This document shows positions 43,754-53,404 of a stretch of 64,000 nucleotides of DNA, one piece after another; within the stretch, counting starts at the first letter, position 1; each line of letters starts with the position of its first letter. Below the pieces are notes generated by a model. That model worked only from the letters and a program-made list of their open reading frames with translations, was not told the origin of the DNA and did no database searches. The position numbers and the translations under genes were made by a program. The stretch spans positions 2,480,001 through 2,544,000 of the forward strand of contig NZ_JAMBMT010000001.1 of assembly GCF_040371085.1 (NCBI RefSeq), given 5' to 3'. The DNA is from Psychrobacter sp. AH5. GTDB lineage: Bacteria > Pseudomonadota > Gammaproteobacteria > Pseudomonadales > Moraxellaceae.

Positions 43754-44464
43754 TTATAGATAATCAAACTTGCCAGAGGATAATAACAGTTGTTTAAGCT
43801 GCATTGGAGTCTCCACAATATGAGTGGCGTCCCACTTTTTGAGGTTTTGCTGATCCTCTAGCGGTATATAGCCATAAGCGGCTAAAATTGTCGGCATACC
43901 AGCAGCGTTACCCGCCTCGATATCACGGATATGATCACCCACATATAGCACACAAGCAGAGCCACCACGCGCTATCCCAAGTTTTTCTAGTGCTAAGTAC
44001 ATAGGCTCAGGATCAGGCTTGGTACGCGCCACATCTTCTGGGCAGACTAGTACCGAACAGCGCTCATCCAACTGCATTTTACTGAGTAATAATTCGGCTA
44101 AGTAGCGCGGTTTATTAGTCACAATACCCCAAGGAGTACCTCTTTGCTCAAGCGTACTCAATAGCTCTTCAAGCTCGTCAAAGACGCAGCTATCGACACA
44201 GATATCGGCTTCATACTCATCCAAAAACTGTTGCCGATACTCTAGCAGCGCCTCTTCGGTGACTTGTGTTTGACCATTTTGCTCTAGCATCAGCTTGACC
44301 ATCGATGAAGCACCAGCAGAGACTTGCTGACGAATAGCCGCTTCAGGTGGTGCCTGCCAGTTATTCTCAGCACTCATCTTGGCTATAATGCGTACAAAAT
44401 CAGCAGCGGTATCGATCAAAGTACCATCGAGATCGAACAGCACTGCTTTTACAAAATTAGTCAT
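43754..44464 (-). CDS. mupP: N-acetylmuramic acid 6-phosphate phosphatase, HAD family
   Basis: A 236-residue HAD-like phosphatase. Motif I is FDLDGTLIDTA (Asp11, Asp13), the second motif VTNKP, the lysine TKPDPEP, and motif IV VGDHIRDIEAG. Blocks such as FDELEELLSTLE, WGIVTNKPRYLAE and VLVCPEDVARTKPDPEP align better with Pseudomonas MupP than with phosphoglycolate phosphatase Gph, and the gene lies between ubiG and yciK as mupP does there. MupP dephosphorylates MurNAc-6-P for the cell-wall recycling route that bypasses de novo UDP-MurNAc. Gph remains an alternative annotation. Confidence 0.75.
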   Translation of the reverse strand: MTNFVKAVLFDLDGTLIDTAADFVRIIAKMSAENNWQAPPEAAIRQQVSAGASSMVKLMLEQNGQTQVTEEALLEYRQQFLDEYEADICVDSCVFDELEELLSTLEQRGTPWGIVTNKPRYLAELLLSKMQLDERCSVLVCPEDVARTKPDPEPMYLALEKLGIARGGSACVLYVGDHIRDIEAGNAAGMPTILAAYGYIPLEDQQNLKKWDATHIVETPMQLKQLLLSSGKFDYL

Positions 44465-44513
44465 AGTAGCTGCCTGAATTGATAAAAAGGTTAATAGAGT
44501 TACTGATATAACA

Positions 44514-45335
44514 TTAAGCGCTAGGCTTGTGCACCGCCATCATATAATTAACATCAACATTTTGTGCCAGCCAATAGCGTTTGGTGATTGGATTATAATG
44601 CAGACCAATAATATCTTGGCGACTAAAACCTGAGTTGATAGCCATTTTATCCAGCTCGCTTGGCGTAATAAATTTGGCATAGTCATGAGTGCCGCGATCC
44701 AATAACCGCAGCACATATTCAGCGCCAACGATAGCAAATAGATAGGATTTGGGATTGCGATTAATAGTGGATAACACACAGACCCCGCCTGGCGCTAACA
44801 GATCATAACACGCCTGTACGATAGCGCTTGGATCTGGCACGTGCTCCAACATCTCCATACAGGTGACGACATCGAACTGACCTGCATGCTGCGCGGCAAA
44901 CTCTTCAACAGCGATATGCTGATAGCGTAGCGTGTCCTCAAGACCGCTTTGCTGCGCGTGCAGGGTTGCCGCTTTTAGGTTTTCTGTGCCCAAATCGATC
45001 CCAGTCACATCGGCGCCGCGCCGCGCCATTGACTCAGATAAAATACCGCCGCCGCAGCCCACATCAACGATTTTTTTGTTTTGTAGACCATCAGCGGCTG
45101 TCTTACTAGTATCTGCGCTTTGATAACCGCGCTCAACATTTTCGGTGATCCAGTTTAAACGCAAAGGGTTAATCTCATGCAAAGTAGCAAAAGCTCCGGT
45201 TTTGTCCCACCACTCGCCGGCAAGTTTATTGAATTTATCCACTTCACTAGGGTCAACATTGGTTATAGTGCCAGTCTCTGCCTTGATAGCAGCATTAGCA
45301 GCATTGTGCTTTTGATTAGATAGCGTTGAGCTCAT
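44514..45335 (-). CDS. ubiG: Ubiquinone biosynthesis O-methyltransferase
   Basis: A SAM-dependent methyltransferase performing both O-methylations of ubiquinone synthesis. SAM-binding motif I is VDVGCGGGILSE, followed by VTGIDLGTENL, MEMLEHVPDPSAIVQAC and TINRNPKSYLFAIVGAEYVLRLL, the UbiG fingerprint. The WWDKTGAFATLHEINPLRLNWI region near the start is also typical. From ATG 45335 it has 273 residues, longer than E. coli UbiG (240) through a polar N-terminal tail. AAGGA precedes this ATG; the frame is open upstream to 45365. It probably heads the ubiG-mupP-yciK transcript. Confidence 0.95.
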   Translation of the reverse strand: MSSTLSNQKHNAANAAIKAETGTITNVDPSEVDKFNKLAGEWWDKTGAFATLHEINPLRLNWITENVERGYQSADTSKTAADGLQNKKIVDVGCGGGILSESMARRGADVTGIDLGTENLKAATLHAQQSGLEDTLRYQHIAVEEFAAQHAGQFDVVTCMEMLEHVPDPSAIVQACYDLLAPGGVCVLSTINRNPKSYLFAIVGAEYVLRLLDRGTHDYAKFITPSELDKMAINSGFSRQDIIGLHYNPITKRYWLAQNVDVNYMMAVHKPSA

Positions 45336-45735
45336 AAAGGTTTCCTTAAATATCATTATTGTCATTATAGTTGGATTATTTTGATTATTAGGTTATTTAA
45401 CTTAATAATCGATAAGCCTTTAGCAAACGGATTTTAACAATGTCTATCGATATAAGTATCAGTATAGATAGCTTCGGTGTAGACATTTATAGTTACCAGC
45501 ATTAAAACAGCTAGCATTAATAGTGTTGGAAAGTCGCGTTAATGTTAGCATGACAACTGCATTATTGCCGTAAACACATCGTCACCGAATGTGAATGTCT
45601 AGCAGATCCTAAGAATACGGTTCACAATAGTTGTCATTTTACGTTATTATAGCCCAACTCTATTTAATCTTTTCTTAGCACTTTTTAATAGGTGATTTTT
45701 AATACCCTCAAGCCTTAACAATCATAGGAAAAAAT
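45336..45735. other. Divergent spacer between ubiG and dsbA
   Basis: About 400 AT-rich bases holding both promoters. The best candidate for dsbA is given separately. No ORF with a ribosome binding site and no RNA gene were recognised. Confidence 0.5.
45621..45650 (+). promoter_or_regulatory. Possible dsbA promoter
   Basis: TTCACA (45621-45626) and TATTAT (45645-45650) are separated by 18 bases and lie about 85 bases before the dsbA ATG. The match to the sigma-70 consensus is moderate. Confidence 0.4.
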
Positions 45736-46353
45736 ATGAAACGTGCCCTCGCATTGACTGGTTTAGCCTGCGCTATTGGCTTGACCAATATGAGCGTACA
45801 AGCGGCTGATTATGTCGCTGGTAAAGACTATAAAGTTCTTGATAATCCAGAAAAAATAAGCGGTGATGCTATTATCGTTCGTGAGTTCTTTTGGTACGGT
45901 TGTCCGCATTGCTATACTTTAAATCCTTATATGGAAAAATGGGCCAAAACCAAAGACAAAGACGTGGCTTTTTTTAAGACTCCAGCCGCTCTAAATCCAG
46001 TTTGGGAAGCTAGCGCTCGCGGTTTTTATGCCGCTCAGCTTTTGGGTTATGAGAACAAGACTCACGATGCTTTATTCGATGCTATCCATAAAGATGGTAA
46101 AAAGCTTTTTGATCAAGCATCCTTGAGCAAATGGTACGCGTCTAAAGGCGTCGATCAAAAGAAATTTAACAGCCTGTATAACTCATTCGCTGTCGGCACC
46201 AAGATCGGACGCTCGCAAGCGGGCGCTAAACGCTATCAGCTATCAGGCGTGCCAGCGGTAGTGGTACAAGGTAAATACGTGGTGACTGGTGAAGATGCCA
46301 AAGTGCCTAAAGTAGTAGACTTCTTAGTAGATAAAGTACGCGCTGAAAAATAA
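45736..46353 (+). CDS. dsbA: Thiol:disulfide interchange protein DsbA
   Basis: A 205-residue periplasmic oxidase that introduces disulfides into exported proteins. The signal peptide is cleaved near VQA-A (residue 23). The active site is Cys56-Pro-His-Cys59 in FFWYGCPHCYTL, the CPHC motif of DsbA, and the cis-proline loop is SGVPAVVV. Its length is that of E. coli DsbA (208). ATAGGA precedes the ATG. The gene appears to be monocistronic and stands between ubiG and the DUF3360 gene. Confidence 0.96.
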   Translation: MKRALALTGLACAIGLTNMSVQAADYVAGKDYKVLDNPEKISGDAIIVREFFWYGCPHCYTLNPYMEKWAKTKDKDVAFFKTPAALNPVWEASARGFYAAQLLGYENKTHDALFDAIHKDGKKLFDQASLSKWYASKGVDQKKFNSLYNSFAVGTKIGRSQAGAKRYQLSGVPAVVVQGKYVVTGEDAKVPKVVDFLVDKVRAEK

Positions 46354-46408
46354 TTAGCTAAAAATAATTATTTGATTGTTGCTAACAAAAACTAATTTTA
46401 GTCAAAAA

Positions 46409-46433
46409 TAAAGCCAGCTACGAGCTGGCTTTA
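46409..46433. terminator. Terminator between dsbA and the DUF3360 gene
   Basis: AAAGCCAGCT (46410-46419) pairs with AGCTGGCTTT (46423-46432) around ACG. The T-tail is better on the minus strand, so it fits the DUF3360 gene best and dsbA second. Confidence 0.8.
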
Positions 46434-46459
46434 TGATATTTGAAGGTTTTTAACTCAAC

Positions 46460-47989
46460 TTAATGACGAAATCCTGGTAGTAATGCTGGAATTCCTGGCA
46501 ACATACCAACGATTGCCATCACTCCGGTCAAAACGATAAAGGTGACTACGGGAATGATCCAGCGGCTCATCTTAGTCAAGCTAGCACTGCGCTCTTTTGA
46601 GCCAATCAGACCTAGATTATCAAGTACTAAAGTCAGTGACCAACCAAAAGCTGGGTTTACCAGTGCTGAGGCAAACACTACAATTGCCGCAGATTGGGTG
46701 GTTTTACCTTCTCGCGTCATCTCCATACCCGCCTCAAGTAGTGGAATAAATACCCCTACAATCAGCGCCACACACATGACCGGCTCCCAAATAGCCAAAT
46801 CCATTGGATAGCCCCAAACCCCTGCTACTAGGCAAAACAGCGCCGTTAGCACCGCTCCTGCCGGAATAGGACGCTTAGCAATGGCGGCCGGTACGATATA
46901 AGTCCCCCACGAAGAAGCAAAGTTAGTGCCGCCCAGTAATGAGCCGGCTACCTGACGAAACGAGGCACTAACCATAGTATCATCGATGTCCATCAGTACG
47001 CGCTCAGTACGCTTAGGATAGCTGATCTTTTGAAACACTTGATGACCCAAAAAGTCAGGTGACCACATCGCCACCGCTAAGATAGCAAAAGGCAATACTA
47101 CAATGAAACTCTCAATCGTCGGTAAGCCTAACATCCAGCCTGTATTTTCGCCCCACCAATACATAGGGCTCATATTTGGCAGGCCGGGTGCGGTTTGAAA
47201 CTCAAATGGCGCGCCCATAGCAAAAGCGATACCACCGCCCAAAAAACAGCTCAGCGGTACGGCAAGCCAGCGCTTTTGCCAATGCTCAAGTAAAGCATAA
47301 AGCAATATCGTGCATAAAATCACCGTAAAGGCGATATGCGTCATACCGATAGATTCTGACCAAGCAAAAAGATTCTTGACTTGCGAGGTGGTGCCAATAA
47401 AGCCCAAGTACAGCAGCAGACCGCCGCAGACCCCCTTACTAGTCAAGTTTGCAAGTAAACTGCCGCCTTTACTAATCGCTAATAATAAGCCAAAAGCACC
47501 AATCAATAAGCCAAAAGCCATAGGGTGGCCACCCGCTGCCACCACAATAGGAATAAGCGGGATAAGCGGGCCGTGCGTACCAGCAAGGTTGGCAGTAGGT
47601 AATAAAAACCCTGAAAACAGAATGACAAATAAGGCCACAATAAGTAGCTCATAACGCACGTTTTCTAAGACAAAAGCTTCGCCTAAGCCTAAAGGACCAG
47701 CAAAGGTCGCCGCAATGGCGCCGACCATCACTACTTTACCGATAGTGGCGGCCATGGCGGGAATAGTATCTTCAAACTCAAAACGATAATCTCGAAAGGG
47801 CAAGTTTGGCCGCCAGCGCCTAGGCTGCATGATTTGTAATTCATGCTTAAGGTAAGCGTCACGACTCTTAAAGCTGGAGTAAGGTTTGTGCAGCTCACTA
47901 TAACTGCCGTTGAGTTCGCTATCATGTAGCGAGGGATCGGAATTTTTCGCTGCAGTTGTCGATGCGGGGATTTGAGAATTACTCATCAC
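46460..47989 (-). CDS. DUF3360 family membrane protein
   Basis: A 509-residue inner-membrane protein with about a dozen hydrophobic segments. The cytoplasmic start (Y-S-E-LHKP and S-F-K-SRDAYLKHELQIMQPRRWRPNLPFRDYRFEFED) and the NLAGTHGPLIPLIP and TNFASSWGTYIVP segments fit the DUF3360 family. Its arrangement recalls NCS2/SulP-type transporters, in which two inverted repeats each carry a half-helix. The substrate is unknown. I rely on recollection of the family consensus, so the family name is fairly but not fully certain. It appears to be monocistronic with a shared terminator. Confidence 0.7.
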   Translation of the reverse strand: MMSNSQIPASTTAAKNSDPSLHDSELNGSYSELHKPYSSFKSRDAYLKHELQIMQPRRWRPNLPFRDYRFEFEDTIPAMAATIGKVVMVGAIAATFAGPLGLGEAFVLENVRYELLIVALFVILFSGFLLPTANLAGTHGPLIPLIPIVVAAGGHPMAFGLLIGAFGLLLAISKGGSLLANLTSKGVCGGLLLYLGFIGTTSQVKNLFAWSESIGMTHIAFTVILCTILLYALLEHWQKRWLAVPLSCFLGGGIAFAMGAPFEFQTAPGLPNMSPMYWWGENTGWMLGLPTIESFIVVLPFAILAVAMWSPDFLGHQVFQKISYPKRTERVLMDIDDTMVSASFRQVAGSLLGGTNFASSWGTYIVPAAIAKRPIPAGAVLTALFCLVAGVWGYPMDLAIWEPVMCVALIVGVFIPLLEAGMEMTREGKTTQSAAIVVFASALVNPAFGWSLTLVLDNLGLIGSKERSASLTKMSRWIIPVVTFIVLTGVMAIVGMLPGIPALLPGFRH

Positions 47990-48352
47990 ATCTCCTTATG
48001 TTGACTGAGATTTGATCCATTGATGAGTTAAAGGCTAACTAAGGGATTGGGGCCACTAACTCATTAATGAATAGCTAAAATTTGACTGGCTTCAGACAAA
48101 TTGGCCGTTATTGTAGGTCATCAAAAATGAGAATGCGAGTGTTGTCGCACAATTAGTTAATTTTTCTTAAGGACTAAGTCGGGTTATAAAATACAAAAAA
48201 ACTGAATCTAGGTATACACTTGTACATTATTTACGTTTTTGAGCTAGCGATAAGGCTTATTTTTGTCTATGCTAAGCGGTTTGCACGCAGACGATAAATA
48301 ACCTACAGACAACTGATATTATTATAAAAAACTAGGTATTGAAGGATAACCA
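47990..48352. other. Divergent spacer between the DUF3360 and DUF4442 genes
   Basis: About 360 AT-rich bases, presumably with both promoters. No ORF with a ribosome binding site, RNA gene or clear operator was recognised. AAGGA precedes the ATG at 48353. Confidence 0.5.
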
Positions 48353-48976
48353 ATGAGTCTATTTCCAAAAAATTTAGAGATATTAAACCGTAAAGCTAAG
48401 CAATACTTGATGCCAATACTGACGCCGCATCTGCTAAAACTGCGTATCAACACTTACGCCCCCTACCTTGGCGCTGGTATCAAGCTTGAACACCTAGACA
48501 CCGATCAAGGTCTATGCGTGGTCAGCATGGGACTCACCCCTTTTAATAAAAATATTGTTGGTACGCAGTTTGGCGGTAGCTTGTACTCGATGATTGATCC
48601 GTTTTATATGATGTTATTGATGCAGCAATTAGGCAGTAATTACGTGGTATGGGACAAAAGCTCGCATATCGAATTTGTAGCACCTGGCACTAGTGAGGTC
48701 ACTGCTCGTATCAAAGTCTCTAGCACAGAGGCGACTACTATTCGTAAACTAGCTGAGAGCGGCGAGCCAGTGTTTCGAGAGTATCGGACTGAAATCGTTG
48801 ACAAAAACCATAAAGTCATCGCTATAGTGACTAAGACGGTCTACATCCGTTTGCGTAAACACAGTAAATCTAAAAACCAAGCGAGTCGTTTAGATTTACC
48901 TGAAAAGCCTAGCTCCCAAATAAATAGCTTCGAGACAAATAGCACTGACACAAATAGCAATGAGATAACTAGTTAA
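48353..48976 (+). CDS. DUF4442 hotdog-fold protein, putative thioesterase
   Basis: A 207-residue protein with a DUF4442 hotdog domain (about residues 15-165): an N-P-Y-like LRINTYAPYLGAGIKLE start, NKNIVGTQFGGSLYSMIDPFYMMLL, the core of such proteins, and VWDKSSHIEFVAPGTSEVTA. Hotdog-fold proteins often hydrolyse acyl-CoA or acyl-ACP thioesters, but activity is not established for this group. The C-terminal 35 residues are Ser/Asn/Thr-rich and low-complexity (NSTDTNSNE). It is monocistronic, sharing a terminator with rplS. Confidence 0.82.
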   Translation: MSLFPKNLEILNRKAKQYLMPILTPHLLKLRINTYAPYLGAGIKLEHLDTDQGLCVVSMGLTPFNKNIVGTQFGGSLYSMIDPFYMMLLMQQLGSNYVVWDKSSHIEFVAPGTSEVTARIKVSSTEATTIRKLAESGEPVFREYRTEIVDKNHKVIAIVTKTVYIRLRKHSKSKNQASRLDLPEKPSSQINSFETNSTDTNSNEITS

Positions 48977-49020
48977 ACTTATAAGATAAGCCTGCTGACA
49001 TTACATTTATAGGCACAAAC

Positions 49021-49058
49021 AAAAACCCCAATCCAGCTTAGGCATAGATTGGGGTTTT
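49021..49058. terminator. Terminator shared by the DUF4442 gene and rplS
   Basis: AAAACCCCAATC (49022-49033) pairs with GATTGGGGTTTT (49047-49058) around a 13-base loop, with A and T runs suitable for both directions. Confidence 0.88.
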
Positions 49059-49152
49059 GTCTTTTTTGGTACGCCTACTTATTTATATAATAAACCTATG
49101 AATAAGGGCTTGTAACTTGTCTCAAAACTGAGAGCTAATACTAGTATTTACA

Positions 49153-49575
49153 TTAAATACCAGGCGCTGTTTCGACAGCATCAGGAACATTAGCGCTAGT
49201 TTTCTTTTGAGCAACGGGACGTGCACCAAGCTTCTCGCGGATACGTGCTGATTTACCAGAACGCTCACGTAAGTAGTAAAGTTTGGCACGACGAACAGCG
49301 CCGCGGCGTTTGACTTCAATGCTGTCAATGATAGGAGAATGCAATTGGAAAGCACGCTCAACACCAACACCGCTTGAGATTTTACGCACGGTAAAGGCAG
49401 AGTTTAGACCACGGTTACGCTTAGCGATGACTACGCCTTCAAAGGCCTGTAGACGCTCACGCTCGCCTTCACGAACTTTGACTTGTACGACAACGGTGTC
49501 GCCGGGGCTAAAGCTTGGGCGCTCGATCAGTTGAGAATTTTCAACGCTTTGAACTAATGGATGTTTGTTGCTCAT
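49153..49575 (-). CDS. rplS: 50S ribosomal protein L19
   Basis: A 140-residue ribosomal protein of the 30S-50S interface. Family blocks are [33 protein letters not shown], then [20 protein letters not shown], then [29 protein letters not shown]-terminal tail of about 25 residues ([17 protein letters not shown] at its end) extends beyond E. coli L19. It is the last gene of rpsP-rimM-trmD-rplS; a 220-base gap separates it from trmD, larger than in E. coli. Confidence 0.97.
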   Translation of the reverse strand: MSNKHPLVQSVENSQLIERPSFSPGDTVVVQVKVREGERERLQAFEGVVIAKRNRGLNSAFTVRKISSGVGVERAFQLHSPIIDSIEVKRRGAVRRAKLYYLRERSGKSARIREKLGARPVAQKKTSANVPDAVETAPGI

Positions 49576-49795
49576 GAGAGTTATCTCCTCACATTAGATA
49601 ATAGAGGCTATGCGCATATCACCTGTTTGTAATAATTAATTGTATCTGATCTACTCTGCAATAGTGGAATAGATAGAGACAAGGTAAAGGGGGTTTAAAA
49701 GGCCATTAAGCTACAGCCTATTTATTATTGCTCAAAATTCTATTAGTAACGATTTAGCTATACTAGTTCGCTCATTACTGCTTTGCCGACTTATT

Positions 49796-50554
49796 TTAGT
49801 CTTGCTTTGACAGCTCTTTTAGCCATTTTGCTTGCTCAGCGCTTGGGGTAAAAGCTTGCCATAAATCGGGACGTCTAGCCTGAGTACGCAGCACTTGCTG
49901 ATTAAAACGCCACTTAGCGATATTGGCATGATGACCCGAGAGTAACACCTCAGGGACACTCATACCGGCAAAGTCACGCGGCTTAGTGTAGTGCGGACAA
50001 TCAAGCAAGCCATCAACAAATGAGTCTTGCTCAGCTGATTTATCATCGCCCATGATGTCTGGCAAACGACGTATCACACTATCCATCAGCACCATCGCTG
50101 GTAGCTCGCCGCCGGTTAACACGTAGTCCCCAAGCGACACTTCCTTATCGACATACTGTGCTAATAAGCGCTCATCAATGCCTTCATAACGACCGCATAA
50201 TAAAATCATGCCATCGTAATCACTCATTTCAAGCACGCTATTTTCACTTAGCGTCTGTCCTTGTGGCGACATGTAAATCACCGGACAGTGCTGTTTATCG
50301 ATACGGCAACCGTGCTGACTGGCTCGCTCTTTAGCATCATCAATAGCTTGCGCTAATGGCTCAGCCATCATCACCATACCAGGACCACCCCCGAAAGGAC
50401 GCTCATCAATACGGCGATAATTATCCGTGGTATAGTCGCGAGGGTTGATACATTCAATCGTAACTTGCTGCTGAGTCACCGCCCGTCCGGTGATACCAAA
50501 ATCACGGATCGAGGCAAACATCTCAGGGAAAATACTAATTACGGCAAAATACAT
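49796..50554 (-). CDS. trmD: tRNA (guanine-N1)-methyltransferase
   Basis: Methylates G37 of tRNAs reading CNN codons with SAM (EC 2.1.1.228), preventing frameshifts. SPOUT knot segments are [34 protein letters not shown] and [26 protein letters not shown]. The 252 residues match the family (E. coli 255). It is co-directional with rimM (111-base gap) and rplS. Confidence 0.97.
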   Translation of the reverse strand: MYFAVISIFPEMFASIRDFGITGRAVTQQQVTIECINPRDYTTDNYRRIDERPFGGGPGMVMMAEPLAQAIDDAKERASQHGCRIDKQHCPVIYMSPQGQTLSENSVLEMSDYDGMILLCGRYEGIDERLLAQYVDKEVSLGDYVLTGGELPAMVLMDSVIRRLPDIMGDDKSAEQDSFVDGLLDCPHYTKPRDFAGMSVPEVLLSGHHANIAKWRFNQQVLRTQARRPDLWQAFTPSAEQAKWLKELSKQD

Positions 50555-50665
50555 CGACTCTACTCACGATAACGCATACTCACAGTAACCTAGCTGCTGA
50601 ACAAAACGATAATGATAAACCAAATGCGATTAGTCGTTAATCACTAACGACTAGCAATCAGCGTC

Positions 50666-51196
50666 TCAATAATCGCTCGGCCAAGCCGCAATGATTTTTT
50701 TGGCGGACATATCCACCTCAATCACTGTTTGCTTATGCCAAGGTATAAGGCGCTCTTCACCATCCAAACTATCCGAGGTTGCCGCTACCCGCATAATATC
50801 GTGGGCACCAGTTTCGAACATCTCAGCGATGTCGCCTAAATACTCATCTTGCTCATTGAAGACTTGTACCCCGATCAGATCCGACCAATAGTACTCATCT
50901 TCGCCAGTCTCAGGCAAAACGTCTTGCTCCACCCAAAGGGTTACCCCATTCATGGTTTCAGCGACATTACGGTCAGGAATTTGCTCAAACTGAGCGACAA
51001 TGCCTGTGCCTTGCTCGCGCCAAGCTTTGACAGTCAAAGGCTTCATGCCCATAGCCGTCTTCATATACCATGGCTGCATAGCGAAGATAGCTGTCCGATC
51101 GTCAGTATCGCTAAAGACCCAAAGCCAACCTTTAATGCCGTAAGGCTTTTTGAGCTGACCTATTTTCATAAGGTTATTAGTAGATGCTGATGACAT
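50666..51196 (-). CDS. rimM: Ribosome maturation factor RimM
   Basis: A 176-residue assembly factor for the 30S head that binds S19. It has an N-terminal RimM barrel (KIGQLKKPYGIKGWLWVFSDTDD) and a C-terminal PRC barrel (YYWSDLIGVQVFNEQDEYLGDI to the end ending SAKKIIAAWPSDY). Its length matches E. coli RimM (182). It is second in the rpsP operon, 194 bases after rpsP. Confidence 0.95.
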   Translation of the reverse strand: MSSASTNNLMKIGQLKKPYGIKGWLWVFSDTDDRTAIFAMQPWYMKTAMGMKPLTVKAWREQGTGIVAQFEQIPDRNVAETMNGVTLWVEQDVLPETGEDEYYWSDLIGVQVFNEQDEYLGDIAEMFETGAHDIMRVAATSDSLDGEERLIPWHKQTVIEVDMSAKKIIAAWPSDY

Positions 51197-51390
51197 AACG
51201 AACCTAAATTTGATGAATGCAGTACCTGGTAATACTAGAACGTAGCACTAGGACAATAATATGGTTATGACTAGCAGTAAATCCAGATCATTAACGGAGT
51301 AACAATCTTCTAGTACGGTAAACCGTTAATTGCGCACACTGGTCATGCCAGCTACGCTAGTTACTTTTTTATCGTGCTAAAGTCAAAAAC

Positions 51391-51660
51391 TTAAGCAGTC
51401 GCTTCTGTGTTAGCGATAGACTTGCTATAAGTCTTTGCTAATGAAGCTACGCGATCTGAAGGTTGTGCACCTTTTTCGATCCACGCTTGATAGGCTTCCA
51501 TATTTAAGCGAACCGCTTCTTCTGACTCTTTAGCTAGCGGGTTAAAAAAGCCGATATTTTCAATGTAACGACCATCACGCGCGCGGCGTTGATCAGCAAC
51601 TACAACTTGATAAAATGGGCGTTTTTTGGCACCGCCCCGTGCTAAACGAATAACAACCAT
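51391..51660 (-). CDS. rpsP: 30S ribosomal protein S16
   Basis: An 89-residue ribosomal protein. The family start is [21 protein letters not shown], followed by [20 protein letters not shown] and a C-terminal [13 protein letters not shown] segment. ATG 51660 is chosen on this family start and the AGAGA before it; the frame is open upstream to 51699 without support. It heads the rpsP-rimM-trmD-rplS unit and has a promoter candidate 40 bases upstream. Confidence 0.97.
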   Translation of the reverse strand: MVVIRLARGGAKKRPFYQVVVADQRRARDGRYIENIGFFNPLAKESEEAVRLNMEAYQAWIEKGAQPSDRVASLAKTYSKSIANTEATA

Positions 51661-51698
51661 CTGATTTCTCTCTTTGCAGGTATACCAAAAAGGGCACA

Positions 51699-51727
51699 AT
51701 TATATCATAGACTCTTTTCTTTTAAAA
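51699..51727 (-). promoter_or_regulatory. Likely promoter of the rpsP operon
   Basis: On the minus strand an extended -10 TGATATAAT (51707-51699) is preceded after 17 bases by TTTTAA (51727-51722), a weak -35. The -10 hexamer is a perfect TATAAT and lies about 40 bases before the rpsP start. Confidence 0.6.
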
Positions 51728-51942
51728 CATAAACTGTGTTTATTTACTCGTGTTATAACAATGACTTAAACCCTATGATTTTAGCGGTTAGCAGCCTAGT
51801 ATTTGCTTGACCCCATGGCGCATTTTTTGCTATTGCACTATACTCATGCTTAACTACATTAGTATTATTTGCGGTTAGCAGCATCTATATAGCTTCTTTA
51901 TCGAACTACATTGAACCATGTCTTTAGGAATAACCTCTGCTT

Positions 51943-53382
51943 ATGAGCACTCCGAATACTCCCCTGCGTCGCTCTAGTAGCTGGTCTAATAGCTGGCTAA
52001 CCACTTTTATGGTCACTTTTATTGTGATTATTAGTGTAGGTTTGTCGATTTTATTTTTTTGGCGTAGTCTTTATTTACCAGAGCTAAAAACACATGCTCG
52101 TTATTTGACCACTGAGCTACAACTGATAAGTAGTGTCAAAAAGGATTGGCAAAATACTCCTGAATTTCGCACTTGGATATATGAGCACTCGCACGTTGCG
52201 GTAGTCGAAAACCCTAGCGACTTTCCACAAGTTGAAGACAAAGCGTTCGTAGGTTTATTTACCAACGTCTTACAGCGAGAGATTGGAGCGCAGTTGGGTC
52301 GCCCTGTTGAGGTCTACTTTAAATTCAAGCCGACGCCACAGCTATGGGTGCAAGACAGCACGGATACTAGCTTTTGGATACGAGAGCCTGTGGTCTATTA
52401 TTCAGAATATAGTCCGACGTTATTATTGTTTTTTTTATTAGGCATTCCTATTTTGACGCTACTCACTATTATTTTATTAGCGCGGCAACTCAACCGTCCG
52501 CTACGTCACTTGCAGCGCGCCGCTACTAATTATATTCGGCTCGGTCATGCCACTACTCTACCAACGCACTCAGGACCGACTGAGATTCGCCAAGCCAATC
52601 TAGCTTTTAACCGATTGTTTACTACCCTCAATCAAGCGCAAAAAGAGCGGACTATCATGCTCGCGGGCATCTCCCATGATTTGCGTACGCCGCTAACACG
52701 TATGCGCCTCACCGCTGAGATGCTACCGGATGATTTTTTTCGTGAAGGACTGATTTATGATGTAGAAGATATGGATGCCATTTTGGAGCAGTTTATCTCT
52801 TTTATGAAAGATGGCTCTGATGAGCCGGTGCGCTTGACTCATTTAGATACTATATTTAATGAGATTATGGTGCAATTTGCGCCAATGAAGATTATTTATG
52901 AGTCGCAATTAGACAAACCTGTCCCTATCAGACCGCTGTCTATTAAACGCATGATTATTAACTTAGTCAACAATGCTAATCGCTATGGCAAGACGCCTAT
53001 TTATCTATCAGCAAAAGTGGTACCGACTCTTCAGCAGATGGCTACCACAGACGAAGCGGGTGTCATTAGTGAGCACAGCCTCACTGAAGAAGCACAGGAG
53101 CAGTTAATCATTTGTGTGCGCGACTGCGGAGAGGGTGTCGCTGAGGATCAGCTAGAACGTATTATGCAGCCCTTTGAGCGCGGTGAGACAGCGCGTACCA
53201 CTCAAGGCAGTGGTCTAGGTTTGGCTATCGTCAACCGTATTGCTAGATTGCACCACGGTAGCGTGGAAGCTATAAACCATCCTGAAGGCGGCTTACAGGT
53301 TTGTATCAAGATACCGCTGATCTCCAAAGTAACAGAAGAGACGCCAGCTAATAATAGTAGTAATACTGACCATGCTAGTTAA
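51943..53382 (+). CDS. envZ: EnvZ-type osmosensor histidine kinase
   Basis: A 479-residue inner-membrane kinase. Two membrane segments (about 20-40 and 160-180) enclose a periplasmic domain of about 120 residues. A HAMP linker follows (P-L-R-HLQRAATNYIRLG), then the H-box GISHDLRTPLTRMRLTAEM with His245, the sequence typical of EnvZ, and an ATPase domain with NNANRYG (N-box), RDCGEGV (G1) and TQGSGLGLAIV (G2). Its partner ompR lies 10.4 kb upstream on the same strand. The rpsP operon lies divergently next to it. The C-terminal 20 residues are low-complexity. Identity as EnvZ rests on the H-box and domain order. Confidence 0.88.
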   Translation: MSTPNTPLRRSSSWSNSWLTTFMVTFIVIISVGLSILFFWRSLYLPELKTHARYLTTELQLISSVKKDWQNTPEFRTWIYEHSHVAVVENPSDFPQVEDKAFVGLFTNVLQREIGAQLGRPVEVYFKFKPTPQLWVQDSTDTSFWIREPVVYYSEYSPTLLLFFLLGIPILTLLTIILLARQLNRPLRHLQRAATNYIRLGHATTLPTHSGPTEIRQANLAFNRLFTTLNQAQKERTIMLAGISHDLRTPLTRMRLTAEMLPDDFFREGLIYDVEDMDAILEQFISFMKDGSDEPVRLTHLDTIFNEIMVQFAPMKIIYESQLDKPVPIRPLSIKRMIINLVNNANRYGKTPIYLSAKVVPTLQQMATTDEAGVISEHSLTEEAQEQLIICVRDCGEGVAEDQLERIMQPFERGETARTTQGSGLGLAIVNRIARLHHGSVEAINHPEGGLQVCIKIPLISKVTEETPANNSSNTDHAS

Positions 53383-53404
53383 AAGCTAGCATTCTTTATT
53401 CTTT
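53372..53404 (+). terminator. Terminator overlapping the envZ stop
   Basis: ATGCTAG (53372-53378) pairs with CTAGCAT (53386-53392) around a seven-base loop holding the envZ TAA, followed by the U-rich run TCTTTATTCTTT. Confidence 0.55.
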
